NCBI GenBank assembly: GCA_963978545.1
Contig: OZ021723.1
Coordinates: 9,711,593 to 9,775,592 of the forward strand
Origin: Linyphia triangularis
Lineage: Eukaryota > Arthropoda > Arachnida > Araneae > Linyphiidae
Reading direction: 5' to 3'
DNA length: 64,000 bases
Notes under the pieces: model-generated
What the model saw: the letters and a program-made list of their open reading frames with translations, nothing else
The model's database searches: none
What the model was told of the DNA's origin: nothing
Position numbers and translations under genes: made by a program
Shown here: in pieces, positions 32,912 through 43,764 of the stretch
Layout: every line of letters begins with the position of its first letter
How positions within the stretch are numbered: position 1 is the stretch's first letter

Positions 32912-33070
32912 AGGTAAAAAAAAAAAAAAAAATGCAAAAAAAAAAAAAGGGGGGGGGAAGGGGGAAAAAAAGGGGGGGAAATTTAAAAAAAAAAAAAGGA
33001 AGGAAAAAAAAAAAGGAAAAAAAAGGAAAAAAAAAAAAAAGGAAAAAAAAGGAAAAAAAAAAAAAAAAGG
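32912..33070. repeat. Pure A/G tract
   Basis: About 155 bases of almost only A and G on the plus strand, with runs of each. It could form triplex DNA, or be an assembly or base-calling artefact. Confidence 0.85.
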
Positions 33071-33570
33071 GATGATTCCGAACTGGAATTTGTATCTGGC
33101 AATGAGTAATAAAAATGCCCTTTAAATATTTGAAATCGTGGGGAGAAAGAATTATCACATTTCATAGGTACTTGTATATTGAACCCAAGACAGAGTGGCC
33201 ACAGAACCGGGAAAACCTGGAAATCAGGAAAATGTCAGGGAACTTTTTAAAATTTCATGAAAACCAGGGAACATTTTTATTGTTTAAGGCACTTTCATCC
33301 ATATTTTGGCGCTATTTACATGGAGATTTGTAGTGGTAAGCCATTAGAAGTTTAATGTTGCGGAATAATTTAAACTTTTCATTACCAGCAAGACTATTTT
33401 ATAAAAAAATTGCGTGTTATCTCTTTAGAATACATGTTCTATTTGATCAGGGTGTCTCGATATCTGGAAAACCTAAGAAAATTGGGGAAATTTGGGGAAA
33501 AAAAGTTTGCCCTAAAATCAGGGATTTTTTTAGAAATCTGTCAGGAAACTTTTTTTCCTGATTTTTGTGG
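33071..33570. other. Unassigned, with repeated CAGGGAA-type words
   Basis: Words such as GTCAGGGAACTTTTT, CAGGGAACATTTTT and GTCAGGAAACTTTT recur between 33232 and 33557. This points to a degenerate repeat, perhaps the end of a DNA transposon. No gene. Confidence 0.4.
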
Positions 33571-33750
33571 CCGACCAAACGGTATAGTGGTTAGCGTGCT
33601 AGCTTCTGGACCGCGAGGTTGCGGGTTCCGAGTCCCGTGTTGGCATGGGTGTTTGTAAATGTATGTTGGCTTGTCTAATGATGAATGTTTCGGTGCATTA
33701 TAGCCCTCGTGTAGCTGACGGCGCCAGATAATCTGAATACAACCAACCAA
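33571..33750 (+). mobile_element. SINE-I, copy 5
   Basis: Full-length with a short CCAACCAA tail. Perfect 14-bp target duplication CCTGATTTTTGTGG (33557-33570, 33751-33764). Confidence 0.95.
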
Positions 33751-33764
33751 CCTGATTTTTGTGG

Positions 33765-34115
33765 CAATCCTGTAAGAGACAGTTTTTATCTAAAATTCGT
33801 TAGTTGCCGAGTGTCAGCGAGCAGGAGTTGGGGCCATCTAGTTCGTTTTTAGCGATTAACGATGACATTTAGAGAAGAAACCTTTCCTTAAAAGAGTCCG
33901 GCACATGGACATTTTTCAGATGATCGATTTTGAGTTTATAATTGTTTACTAAAATTTCAATTCTTTTGTTTAAAATGATACCTCATTTGTAGTTATACCT
34001 CACTTAAAAGCACTTTAATAACGTTTTGAAATAAACACAAAGTAAAATTATACTTTGCCACAGTTAAATTAGTTATTTATGCAACTATTGGGAAAAGTAA
34101 TACTTTTTCAAACGT
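33765..34115. other. Unassigned
   Basis: No ORF or repeat copy recognised. Confidence 0.4.
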
Positions 34116-34123
34116 GGTAAAAC

Positions 34124-34458
34124 CATCGATATAAATAAACAACTGGATAGACTGCTTAACGCTGGGAAAATGAAGAAGTTGCCAGATGCCTTTGGTGGGA
34201 TAAAAAATACGGATTGCCAAAGATTAAAAATAAAATTTTGGGTTGTACACAGCAGAAATGTCAATAGTAGACCTTAATTAGTTATAATGTGCAAAAAAAT
34301 CTATATTCTAGCATTTTACAAGGTTTTTCGCATTTCCATCCAACTATAAAAGTGAACTGTGATTGGTTAATCTTCCCACCAGCTTCGCAATCCCCGGCGC
34401 GTTTTTCTCTTTGCATTGACAATGGAGCAGTCTATCCAGTTGTTTATCTATATCGATG
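34124..34458. mobile_element. 335-bp MITE with 8-bp target duplication, copy 2
   Basis: Same length as copy 1 at 32548 and few differences. Octamer GGTAAAAC on both sides (34116-34123, 34459-34466). Confidence 0.92.
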
Positions 34459-34519
34459 GGTAAAACGCTAATTTGACGAGTGCAATAGCACGAGTTAAAT
34501 AAGGGGGGGGGGGGAATTC

Positions 34520-34640
34520 AAAGTGGATTTTTGAATAGGTTTCGGCTATTTTTGCTCCGGCAGACCAGTGAATTTATGATCCACTAACTTTTCTCCTTAG
34601 TCTCTAAATAATTCAGAATGATGATCGATGAGGATTTACC
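34520..34640. repeat. Decayed arm of the GAGAGGCGAC MITE
   Basis: GGCAGACCAGTGAATT and ATTCAGAATGATGATCGATG follow the arm of the MITE at 217-862 with many changes. Confidence 0.6.
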
Positions 34641-34759
34641 GAGTTTGTAAAAAGTATTTTCCCACGTGTTGTATACAATATTTTTTATAATCACGTGCAA
34701 AAAAAAATATTTTAATACATATATTTGTTAACGTAGGCAACTCGAGTCAATGAATTTCT

Positions 34760-36425
34760 TCTGAATATAAGTTATTTCAATGCCAAGACTATAATGCGAA
34801 AAAAGTTGCTCTCCAACACTCCTCACGAAAAAGTGCTACTTTCGACACAATTTTTGACTCAAAATGATTAAAAAAAGTTTAATTTTTTTGCTCGTTGTTA
34901 TAAAAAAGAGTAATGTTTTTAAATTTCAAAACCGAATATCTCAAAATGTTGTTCTTTCATGTTCGGAGACTCAAAACCTAAAATCTTTTTAATTTAAATT
35001 CTTGAAACTTTTTTGTATATGTTTCTCAAGTCTATTTAAGTAAGTACACAAGTAATAAATGATAAATAGTATACTTTAAAAAAAAAAAAATAATAATAAT
35101 AATAATAATTCGTCTAAAATTTTAGCAATGTTTTTAAAAAAAAGTCTTAATTTTTGAATAAATTTTGACACAATTTTGACTCAAAATGATTAAAAAAAGT
35201 TTAATTTCTTACACGTTGCTATAAAAAAAAGGTAATGTTTTTAAATTTTAAAACCAAATATCTCAAAATGTTGTTCTTTCATGTTCGGAGACTCAAAACC
35301 TAAAATCTTTTTAATTTAAATTCTTGAAACTTTTTTGTATATGTTTCTCAAGTCTATTTAAGTAAGTACACAAGTAATAAATGATAAATAGTATACTTTA
35401 AAAAAAAAATAATAATAATAATAATAATTCGTCTAAAATTTTAGCAATGTTTTTAAAAAAAAGTCTTAATTTTTGAATAAATTTTGACACAATTTTGACT
35501 CAAAATGATTAAAAAAAGTTTAATTTCTTACACGTTGCTATAAAAAAAAGGTAATGTACCGAATATCTCAAAATGTTGTTCTTTCATGTTCGGAGACTCA
35601 AAACCTAAAATCTTTTTAATTTAAATTCTTGAAACTTTTTTGTATATGTTTCTCAAGTCTATTTAAGTAAGTACACAAGTAATAAATGATAAATAGTATA
35701 CTTTAAAAAAAAAAAAAAATAATAATAATAATAATTCGTCTAAAATTTTAGCAATGTTTTTAAAAAAAAGTCTTGATTTTTGAATAAATTTTGACACAAT
35801 TTTGACTCAAAATGATTAAAAAAAGTTTAATTTCTTACACGTTGCTATAAAAAAAAGGTAATGTTTTTAAATTTTAAAACCAAATATCTCAAAATGTTGT
35901 TCTTTCATGTTTGGAGACTCAAAACCTAAAATCTTTTTAATTTAAATTCTTGAAACTTTTTTGTATATGTTTCTCAAGTCTATTTAAGTAAGTACACAAG
36001 TAATAAATGATAAATAGTATACTTTAAAAAAAAAATAATAATAATAATAATAATTCGTCTAAAATTTTAGCAATGTTTTTAAAAAAAAGTCTTAATTTTT
36101 GAATAAATTTTGACACAATTTTGACTCAAAATGATTAAAAAAAGTTTAATTTCTTACACGTTGCTATAAAAAAAAGGTAATGTTTTTAAATTTCAAAACC
36201 GAATATCTCAAAATGTTGTTCTTTCATGTTCGGAGACTCAAAACCTAAAATCTTTTTAATTTAAATTCTTGAAACTTTTTTGTATATGTTTCTCAAGTCT
36301 ATTTAAGTAAGTACACAAGTAATAAAGGATAAATAGTATACTTTAAAAAAAAAAAAAAAATAATAATAATAATTCGTCTAAAATTTTAGCAATGTTTTTT
36401 TAAAAAAAAGTCTTAATTTTTGAAT
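34760..36425. repeat. Tandem repeat, unit about 305-324 bp, four to five copies
   Basis: GTCTATTTAAGTAAGTACAC recurs at about 35029, 35353, 35658, 35978 and 36297. Length differences come from poly(A), (TAA)n and a missing GTTTTTAAATTTCAAAACC segment near 35557. The left margin (34770-34900) is related to 40020-40200, so the array seems to have grown from an interspersed repeat. Confidence 0.92.
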
Positions 36426-36744
36426 TTTAAAAAAATAATAAAAGTCTTGTGTAAAAGTATTTAAAAAGTTTAAAAGTATTCAAATATGAATTTCGGAATG
36501 ATATATGACATGGTTATTTATGCTTGGTTAGGCGCGTGACCTTTCGTCTTGCGGTTGGTCGAGAAGGGGACAAACGTCCCCCATCTTGAAATTTTCGTGC
36601 ACAACAACAAATTCGTGAATAAATATCAAAGTAAGTGGGCATTTTAATTAAAAAAACACGACATTATTAAACAGAATAAAGTAAAAATTTAAAAATATTT
36701 TTTAAAATAACTCGGAAAAAAACTGTAAGAAGGCTTGATCATGG
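36426..36744. other. Unassigned spacer between two arrays
   Basis: No gene seen; a GC-richer patch lies around 36530-36600. Confidence 0.4.
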
Positions 36745-38215
36745 ACAGTCGTTTATTGAGAATTTGATTGTGGGGGACACTTTTCAACCACGTGACTAAT
36801 CAACAGTTAAATAAACCGCCCCCAAAGTTGTTGAATTCGCCAGACACCCTTAAAGTTGAAAAGATCCCACATAAAATGTACTGTCGTTTATTGAGAATTT
36901 GATTGTGGGGGACACTTTTCAACCACGTGACTAATCAACAGTTAAATAAACCGCCCCCAAAGTTGTTGAATTCGCCAGACACCCTTAAAGTTGAAAAGAT
37001 CCCACATAAAATGTACTGTCGTTTATTGAGAATTTGATTGTGGGGGACACTTTTCAACCACGTGACTAATCAACAGTTAAATAAACCGCCCCCAAAGTTG
37101 TTGAATTCGCCAGACACCCTTAAAGTTGAAAAGATCCCACATAAAATTTACTGTCGTTTATTGAGAATTTGATTGTGGGGGACACTTTTCAACCACGTGA
37201 CTAATCAACAGTTAAATAAACCGCCCCCAAAGTTGTTGAATTCGCCAGACACCCTTAAAGTTGAAAAGATCCCACATAAAATGTACTGTCGTTTATTGAG
37301 AATTTGATTGTGGGGGACACTTTTCAACCACGTGACTAATCAACAGTTAAATAAACCGCCCCCAAAGTTGTTGAATTCGCCAGACACCCTTAAAGTTGAA
37401 AAGATCCCACATAAAATGTACTGTCGTTTATTGAGAATTTGATTGTGGGGGACACTTTTCAACCACGTGACTAATCAACAGTTAAATAAACCGCCCCCAA
37501 AGTTGTTGAATTCGCCAGACACCCTTAAAGTTGAAAAGATCCCACATAAAATGTACTGTCGTTTATTGAGAATTTGATTGTGGGGGACACTTTTCAACCA
37601 CGTGACTAATCAACAGTTAAATAAACCGCCCCCAAAGTTGTTGAATTCGCCAGACACCCTTAAAGTTGAAAAGATCCCACATAAAATGTACTGTCGTTTA
37701 TTGAGAATTTGATTGTGGGGGACACTTTTCAACCACGTGACTAATCAACAGTTAAATAAACCGCCCCCAAAGTTGTTGAATTCGCCAGACACCCTTAAAG
37801 TTGAAAAGATCCCACATAAAATGTACTGTCGTTTATTGAGAATTTGATTGTGCGGGACACTTTTCAACCACGTGACTAATCAACAGTTAAATAAACCGCC
37901 CCCAAAGTTGTTGAATTCACCAGACACCCTTAAAGTTGAAAAGATCCCACATAAAATTTACTGTCGTTTATTGAGAATTTGATTGTGGGGGACACTTTTC
38001 AACCACGTGACTAATCAACAGTTAAATAAACCGCCCCCAAAGTTGTTGAATTCGCCAGACACCCTTAAAGTTGAAAAGATCCCACATAAAATTTACTGTC
38101 GTTTATTGAGAATTTGATTGTGGGGGACACTTTTCAACCACGTGACTAATCAACAGTTAAATAAACCGCCCCCAAAGTTGTTGAATTCGCCAGACACCCT
38201 TAAATTTTATAAAGA
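36745..38215. repeat. 135-bp satellite, about 11 copies
   Basis: The unit contains GTTTATTGAGAATTTGATTG and AACCACGTGACTAATCAACA; starts are exactly 135 bp apart (36751, 36886, 37021 and so on). Copies are almost identical; variants include GTGCGGG at 37851 and TTCACCAG at 37916. A recent expansion is likely. Confidence 0.97.
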
Positions 38216-38965
38216 TCCCACATAAAATTGAAATGAATTGAGTTAAAGATTGAGACACAGTGACCATTACATTCGAATACAGAGATACATTAAATTTCAA
38301 TTAATACCACATTAAATCTTAATTAGATATACTAGATAGTACCAAGAAATACTAATTACCTTTATTCCCTATGGATGGGCCGAGTAAAAGCTTGCAGGTC
38401 GTCTTAGAAGATGAATGACTTCTTTGGTCACTTCTTGCCAGACGAAGCTATTAAGACCTCGCCGATTCAAGGTCGATTACTTTTTGCCCGGTTGAGGTAA
38501 GGTTGCAGCTGACTCCCTCCCGAGTTCGCCTTCGAAAGTGTCTCACGCGCAAGTCAAACTGTCTTGTGGGACGAACCCTCTGCTGAATTAGCTCATTTAA
38601 AGGAAGGATTATGCACAGGAGAAGGAGATTTGAAGGCATTTCATTACGTGGAGGATAATTGATTGTGTGTGTGTTTCCGTGTGTTTTTTGTTCTTTGGAA
38701 ACTTCTTTTGTTCCTGAAGCGAGGTGGTTAACTTTTGAAGAATGACATTTGTAAACAGGGATTGGGTTTTGCAATATGGCTTGAGTGATTTGTAATGATT
38801 TAAAAAGCCTTTGTTTGTTGGTTAACAGCAATTACTGGTAACGAAACAGAGTTGGCCAATATCGCGGGGTGTTGGTTGATCTTGATGTGGAACGTTGGAT
38901 ATATTGTTGCAGATATTGGCAAATCTTGCCCAATGCTGGAAGTTTTGAAATTTTGCTGCACAGTT
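38216..38965. other. Complex, GC-richer segment without clear gene
   Basis: At 38385-38720 the base composition is less AT-biased than around it. The minus strand holds an open frame of 126 codons (38451-38831). From its third Met it starts MPSNLLLLCIILPL, like a short signal peptide, then a basic stretch rich in Arg, with no known domain. The plus strand has a donor-like GAGGTAAGG near 38493. It could be an untranslated exon or a chance frame. The 38855-38945 part is related to 4561-4640. Confidence 0.3.
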
Positions 38966-39084
38966 TTAAGGGGGTCTAGGACTCAGAATTCTAAGATCTT
39001 TATTTTTAGAATTATTTTTCTGAAGTTTTCGATGCAGTAATGCTTTGAAACTTAACAAACTATCTTAAATTTTCAAATTAAAAA
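38966..39084. repeat. Left end of a TTAA element (GGGGGTCTAGGAC)
   Basis: TTAAGGGGGTCTAGGACTC at 38966 resembles the end of the element at 47732-49175. A right end was not found; (TA)n follows. Confidence 0.45.
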
Positions 39085-39385
<301 letters not shown>

Positions 39386-39770
39386 AACTTTTTGGAAAAA
39401 TACTGGAATGTAACTTTTTGGAATGCAAAAAACTTTTCGGAAAAATCACTTCATTTTTGCATAAAATTACTTCTTATAATATCACTACAAGAAGTTTTAT
39501 ATAAAATACCTTTTTCTATTCCGTCTAGGAGTCTAGAAAACTTGTCTTGAAGTCTCGAGTCTTTGAACTAGTAAAATTAAGTTTCTAAATATTTGAAATA
39601 ACATCAGCTGCAGTTATCAACACCACAAAATTTGGATATTTTAAATAACACCACAAAGAATATATCAGTTAGGAACAGTGGATGACGAATCACATGAGTA
39701 TATTGCAAAAAAAAACTTTTTATTTTCAGTTTAGACATACAAATATAGTGAACTCAAAGTTGACTGAACT
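39386..39770. other. Unassigned AT-rich sequence
   Basis: It starts with local repeats of AACTTTTTGGAA-type words (39386-39440). Nothing else recognised. Confidence 0.4.
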
Positions 39771-40015
39771 GAAGCTCGACGTGTGTGTCCACGTCCTCAC
39801 CCGTAGAAAGCATTGAAATGGCAACTTCACAAAAATTCCTTCTGCACCGAAATGATTTAATTCCACCCCCCCCCCCTTTTTTTTTTATTAGTTCTTTTTT
39901 TTACTTCATCCTGTTCCAGAGAGATGGTTCTCTCACGTATGTACGCGGAGGCAGGTGCTAGTTCACAAAGTCCTTCCTTTCCACTCCCAGCCGGGAGTTC
40001 AACCAACCAACCAAC
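39771..40015 (+). mobile_element. SINE-II with (CCAA)n tail, copy 1
   Basis: Begins near ACGTGTGTGTCCACGTCCTC and runs through CTGTTCCAGAGAG, TACGCGGAGGCAGGTGCTAG and CTCCCAGCCGGGAGTT into CAACCAACCAACC. A second copy is at 40707-41130 and a 5'-truncated one at 56950-57578. The body is unrelated to SINE-I but the tail is the same. No clear A/B boxes seen, so the origin is open. Confidence 0.75.
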
Positions 40016-40260
40016 CATATGTTATTTCAATGCCAAGACTGTACGATATTTGAGCACGAGGTGTGCTAGAACAGGCTTTTTCACATTAGTGCGAAAAAGT
40101 TTCTTAACCCGCACTCCTCGCAAAAAAGTGCTACTTTCGCCACAATTTTTGATTAAAAATGATTTTAAAAAGTTTAATTTTTTGAATGTTGTAAAAAAAA
40201 AATTTTTTTTTTCTCTCTTTTATATGCATTTAATAGCTATTTTTGAATATTAAAAAATAT
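40016..40260 (+). repeat. Relative of the 34770-34900 sequence
   Basis: TTATTTCAATGCCAAGACTG and AAAAGTGCTACTTTCG are shared with the left margin of the 34760 array. Single, non-tandem copy; the rest is AT-rich. Confidence 0.6.
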
Positions 40261-40413
40261 ATATATATATTTTTGTATATAATTGAGGACTAGAAATGGA
40301 AAACGATCAAGTACCAAAAAAATTTAAAATCGTTTTTTTTTTACGGAAAAATGTCCTTAAGACTAAGCTAAACAAAGTGGAGAACACCCAAAGTGCGAAC
40401 TCCAGTAGTAATA
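40261..40413. other. Unassigned
   Basis: AT-rich; nothing recognised. Confidence 0.4.
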
Positions 40414-40602
40414 GGCCGACCAAATGGTATAGTGGATAGCGTGCTATAGTCTCTAGACCGCAAGGTTGCAGGTTCCGAGTCCCGTGTTAGGCATGGTTGT
40501 TTGTAAATGTATGTTGGCTTGTCTAATGACGAATGTTTCGGCGCATTATAGCCCTCGTGTTGCTGACGGCGCCAGATAATATGAAAACAACCAACCAACC
40601 AG
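40414..40602 (+). mobile_element. SINE-I, copy 6
   Basis: Head and body as in the other copies, with changes in the A box (TATAGTGGATAGC). Tail CAACCAACCAACCAGCC. No clear target duplication, so it is probably older. Confidence 0.88.
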
Positions 40603-40706
40603 CCAACCAATCAAAAATTTGTGGAAGAATCACGCTGGTAGAATGTGCCATGCGAAGTGAAGTGGAGAACGTCCCAAGTGTGATAAAAATAAAAATAATG
40701 TTGTGA

Positions 40707-41130
40707 GAAGCTCTACGTGTGTGTCCACGTCCTCACCCGGAGAAAGCACTGAAATCACTATTTCACAAAATTCCTTTTGCACCGAAATGATTTGATGTCC
40801 CCCTTTTTTTTATTAGTTCCTTTTTTTACTTCAACCTGTTCCAGAGAGGTCGTTCTCTCACATATGTACGCGGAGACAGGTGCTAGTTCACAAAGTCCTT
40901 CCTTTCCACTCCCAGCCGGGAGTTGCCGACCAAACGGTATAGTGGTTAGCGTGCTGGCTTCTAGACCACGAGGTTGCGGGTTCCGAGTCCCGTGTTTGGC
41001 ATGGGTGTTTGTAAATGTATGTTGGTTTGTTAAATGACGAAATGTTTCGGCGCGTTATAGCCCTCGTGTTGCTGACGGCGCCAGATAATCTGAATACAAC
41101 CAACCCAGCCGGGAGTTCAACCAACAAACC
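40707..41130 (+). mobile_element. SINE-II, copy 2, interrupted by SINE-I
   Basis: The element reads from ACGTGTGTGTCCACGTCCTC (about 40712) to GGGAGTT (40924). It resumes at 41104 with CCCAGCCGGGAGTTCAACC. The break is filled by SINE-I copy 7. Confidence 0.85.
40925..41103 (+). mobile_element. SINE-I, copy 7, inside SINE-II
   Basis: Full-length SINE-I with 14-bp duplication CCCAGCCGGGAGTT (40911-40924, 41104-41117) made from the host SINE-II. This shows that SINE-I was active after SINE-II. Confidence 0.95.
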
Positions 41131-41325
41131 AAATATAGTGAAAACACAATCTTCAGTACATTCACTCAAATATAAACTCATTTTATCCATTAAAAATTGA
41201 AAATATAAATAGAAAATAATGTTGCACAAATTGTCTGTATATATAGTGTAAATAGTGACGTATTATTTTAAAATTCTATTGTAATTTATTTTTATCTTAT
41301 TTTATTTTTTATTAACAGCGATTAT

Positions 41326-41690
41326 ACAGGTTAGGAAAAAGTGGCAACACCTAAAGCAATCGAGAAATTTCGAGACGTTTCTTTTCCGACGAATTGGCTG
41401 GAAATTTCGCGAATATTCTCTCGCGCCAAGTATTTAAAGACCGGAGATCGGGAAAGTTTTCAGATTGACTTCGGACTTCGTTGAGAGCTGATCGCGATCG
41501 CTCTGTTGACCTATTGGAGTGAGCTTGTATAATCGCTATATTCGAAGCTGTTCTTGTTGAAGCTTGAATTGAAGATTAATAGTGATTGCACTGTTATCTG
41601 TGAATAAATTTTGTGAGTTTTCTGAAGAGAATAAATACTAGTTTTTATCTGAAAAACCGTGCCATCACTGCCTCAGTGGAAAAATTCATA
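41326..41690 (+). mobile_element. Probable solo LTR
   Basis: This GC-richer stretch has a TATA-like AGTATTTAAAGACC (41428), AATAAA-type signals at about 41602 and 41629 and the terminus TTCATAACA. This is the layout of an arthropod LTR, ending in CA. The 5' TG end and a target duplication are not clear, and no primer binding site or gag follows. It might instead be a short promoter and exon region. Confidence 0.4.
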
Positions 41691-42289
41691 ACAATAATAA
41701 AACTGATAGGCCGCCCTTATGCTATGAGTTAAGCACTATGGTGTTTGCAAGTCACAATGTGGCACAAATACAAATATTCTACTCTTAATGTTAGAAATAG
41801 TATGACAATATAAAAACAAAGTTCAAACTTCAAAAAATTCCACTTTGGCATTGTTTAGATTAATAGTTTTGTATCAAAAAAAGAATAATTGATCTGGAAA
41901 ACTTCTCGTGTTCTAGCTGGAATAATAATTTCTGGAAATAATTTTTTTAAACACACCTAATTTTTCATACCACAGATCACCATTTATATTGGGCCATTTC
42001 CAATATGCCCCAGATTTCTTCATGAGCCACCAAATATCACGTTGTCTTTTAAGTCAATTTGGTCTGGGTACATTTCTCCATCGTATTGAATAATTATGCG
42101 GTCTTAAACTTTGCATATGACATAACCAATATCTAAAACACTTGCATGCTCTGTGTATAAAATTCCTGCCTCATTGATGTGTTGAACAGCCACCACTTGA
42201 ACAATCTCCGATTTTTCAGTAACATTCTCCACAGCAATTTCAGAAGTATAAACCTCTATCATGTCCTTATTGTCCAACTTTCATCTCCT
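41691..42289. other. Unassigned
   Basis: No gene or shared repeat recognised. Confidence 0.4.
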
Positions 42290-42480
42290 CTGAAAATCAT
42301 AGTGTTGCACATACACTGTCACCTGCATCATCTAGTTCAGGTTAATTGTTTTATACGCTCAACGACCTACAACTTAACGTGGATTCCGAACTACAACGAA
42401 CATCCATAATTAACCCTGGATTCGAACTCGGAACCTTTGGCATGCGAGGCCAGAGCCCTAACCACACAGCCATCAGGTGG
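42290..42480 (-). mobile_element. tRNA-like SINE head (family III)
   Basis: On the minus strand GATGGCTGTGTGGTTAGGGC (A-box-like TGTGGTTAGGGC) and GAGTTCGAATCC (B box) sit about 40 bases apart, as in tRNA-derived SINEs. The body after it continues to about 42290. Only copy in the window; end points uncertain. Confidence 0.55.
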
Positions 42481-43019
42481 GTCATCTAGTTTAGGACTTT
42501 TACTCTTGCTGTCTCCCAGGAGTTCATATGGTAGAGGACTTTGGACGATCCCCTCATGTCCTTGCTATACATATTCCTTTACCATTTATTTTTTTGTGCT
42601 TAGAAATTTTTCACTTCCTCTACTGAAACGCTTTTTACAGCCATTGCAGGTAGGCGGAATTTTTTTTTTTTTAAGTTCTGTGAATGACTGCTAGATCATT
42701 ATTTCTAATATTTTTAGGTACTTCTTGAATTTACTCCCAATATTTTCATTTTATCGAATTTCGCATACAAGGGAAGATTCCGTAAATTGAATTGTATTTG
42801 TATGTATATAAATGTATTTAAAGGCAACAAAAGTAAATTGGAATAAAATATGAATTATACGTGCTGGTGTGTACATTACACACTGTCATCAGCCTAACTT
42901 CGAACCGACTCAAAATTACACTGAATATGTGGTAAAATGATAGTGCCTTGGTTTTTTGCTTTTTACCAAATGTTAGTAAATAAATAACCATCAGCTACTA
43001 ACAATTTCATTATTTTCAG
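42481..43019. other. Unassigned, complex sequence
   Basis: The minus strand near 42655 contains a frame with TCNGCKKRF, which looks like half a C2H2 zinc finger, but the second half lacks His residues. No gene assigned. Confidence 0.3.
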
Positions 43020-43042
43020 AAAATTATATAGCTGATAAAGTG
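43020..43042 (+). CDS. Candidate micro-exon (23 nt)
   Basis: Upstream are a perfect branch-point-like TACTAAC, a pyrimidine-rich stretch and CAG (43017-43019). Downstream is GTAAGT (43043-43048). In the frame that links to the next candidate exon it reads NYIADKV. Such signals can occur by chance, and no upstream exon was found. Confidence 0.2.
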
Positions 43043-43191
43043 GTAAGTTGATACTTACTTGCATAAATTAGTTGATTTACATCAACTTCAAATCAGTATT
43101 AAAATGGAACTTGCCAACAGTACTTCAGAAAAACAACTGAATGGCCAATTACATTATGTACTATTTTTCTAATTCATTTTCTAAACTATAG

Positions 43192-43278
43192 AGCAAAAAG
43201 CCAATTTCACAATCTTGCCAGCAGTTTGCAGCAGTGGATCATGAGCAGCTCTTTAAAACTAAAAATACTGAAAACTAG
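43192..43278 (+). CDS. Candidate small terminal exon
   Basis: After an acceptor-like TTTTCTAAACTATAG, 28 codons (starting SKKPISQSCQQFAAVDHEQL) run to TAG. The phase agrees with the micro-exon at 43020. The peptide is not low-complexity, unlike most frames here, but matches no family I know. Could be a chance frame or a remnant. Confidence 0.22.
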   Translation, partial: SKKPISQSCQQFAAVDHEQLFKTKNTEN

Positions 43279-43359
43279 AAAGTGGCGCAAAGTTACACCC
43301 TATGACTCAAAGTTACCCTGAATGACTGTACATGAATTATCGCCAAACTGGCTATTTAT

Positions 43360-43450
43360 TCTCAATAAATGATGAAAATACAAAAAGGGTAAATGACACA
43401 AATACACGTCAGTATTACAGTCTAATTGAAAGTTGTGCGAATCTCCTCAC
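43360..43450 (-). repeat. Repeat R, short fragment
   Basis: On the minus strand this is the start of repeat R: GCACAACTTTCAATTAGACT and GTGTCATTTACCC. Confidence 0.7.
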
Positions 43451-43500
43451 CCTTCGTCGGTTTAGTTATCAGATTAGTAATCGGAATCGAATTTAGTAAT

Positions 43501-43693
43501 AGGTTGGTTGGTTGGTTGGTTGTATTCAGATTATCTGGCACCGTCAGCAACACGAGGGATATAATGCGCCAAAACATTCGTCATTAGACAAGCCAACATA
43601 CATTTACAAACACCCATGCCTAACACGGGACTCGGAACCCGCAACCTCGCGGTCAAGAAACCAGCACGCTAACCACTATACCGTTTGGTCGGC
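43501..43693 (-). mobile_element. SINE-I, copy 8
   Basis: Tail of five GGTT units at the left, head at the right. Target duplication AATTTAGTAAT (43490-43500, 43694-43704). Confidence 0.93.
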
Positions 43694-43764
43694 AATTTAG
43701 TAATCGGAGTGAAAGACTAGCAGACCAGGTCTGGGCTGTCGTGCCAAATATCATGATAGATGTG

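Noticed and set aside
41326..41690. Full LTR retrotransposon
   Set aside because: No internal region, primer binding site or second LTR was found; at most a solo LTR.
42590..42660. C2H2 zinc finger on the minus strand
   Set aside because: Only the first half (CNGCKKRF) is visible; the His pair is missing and the frame stops soon after.
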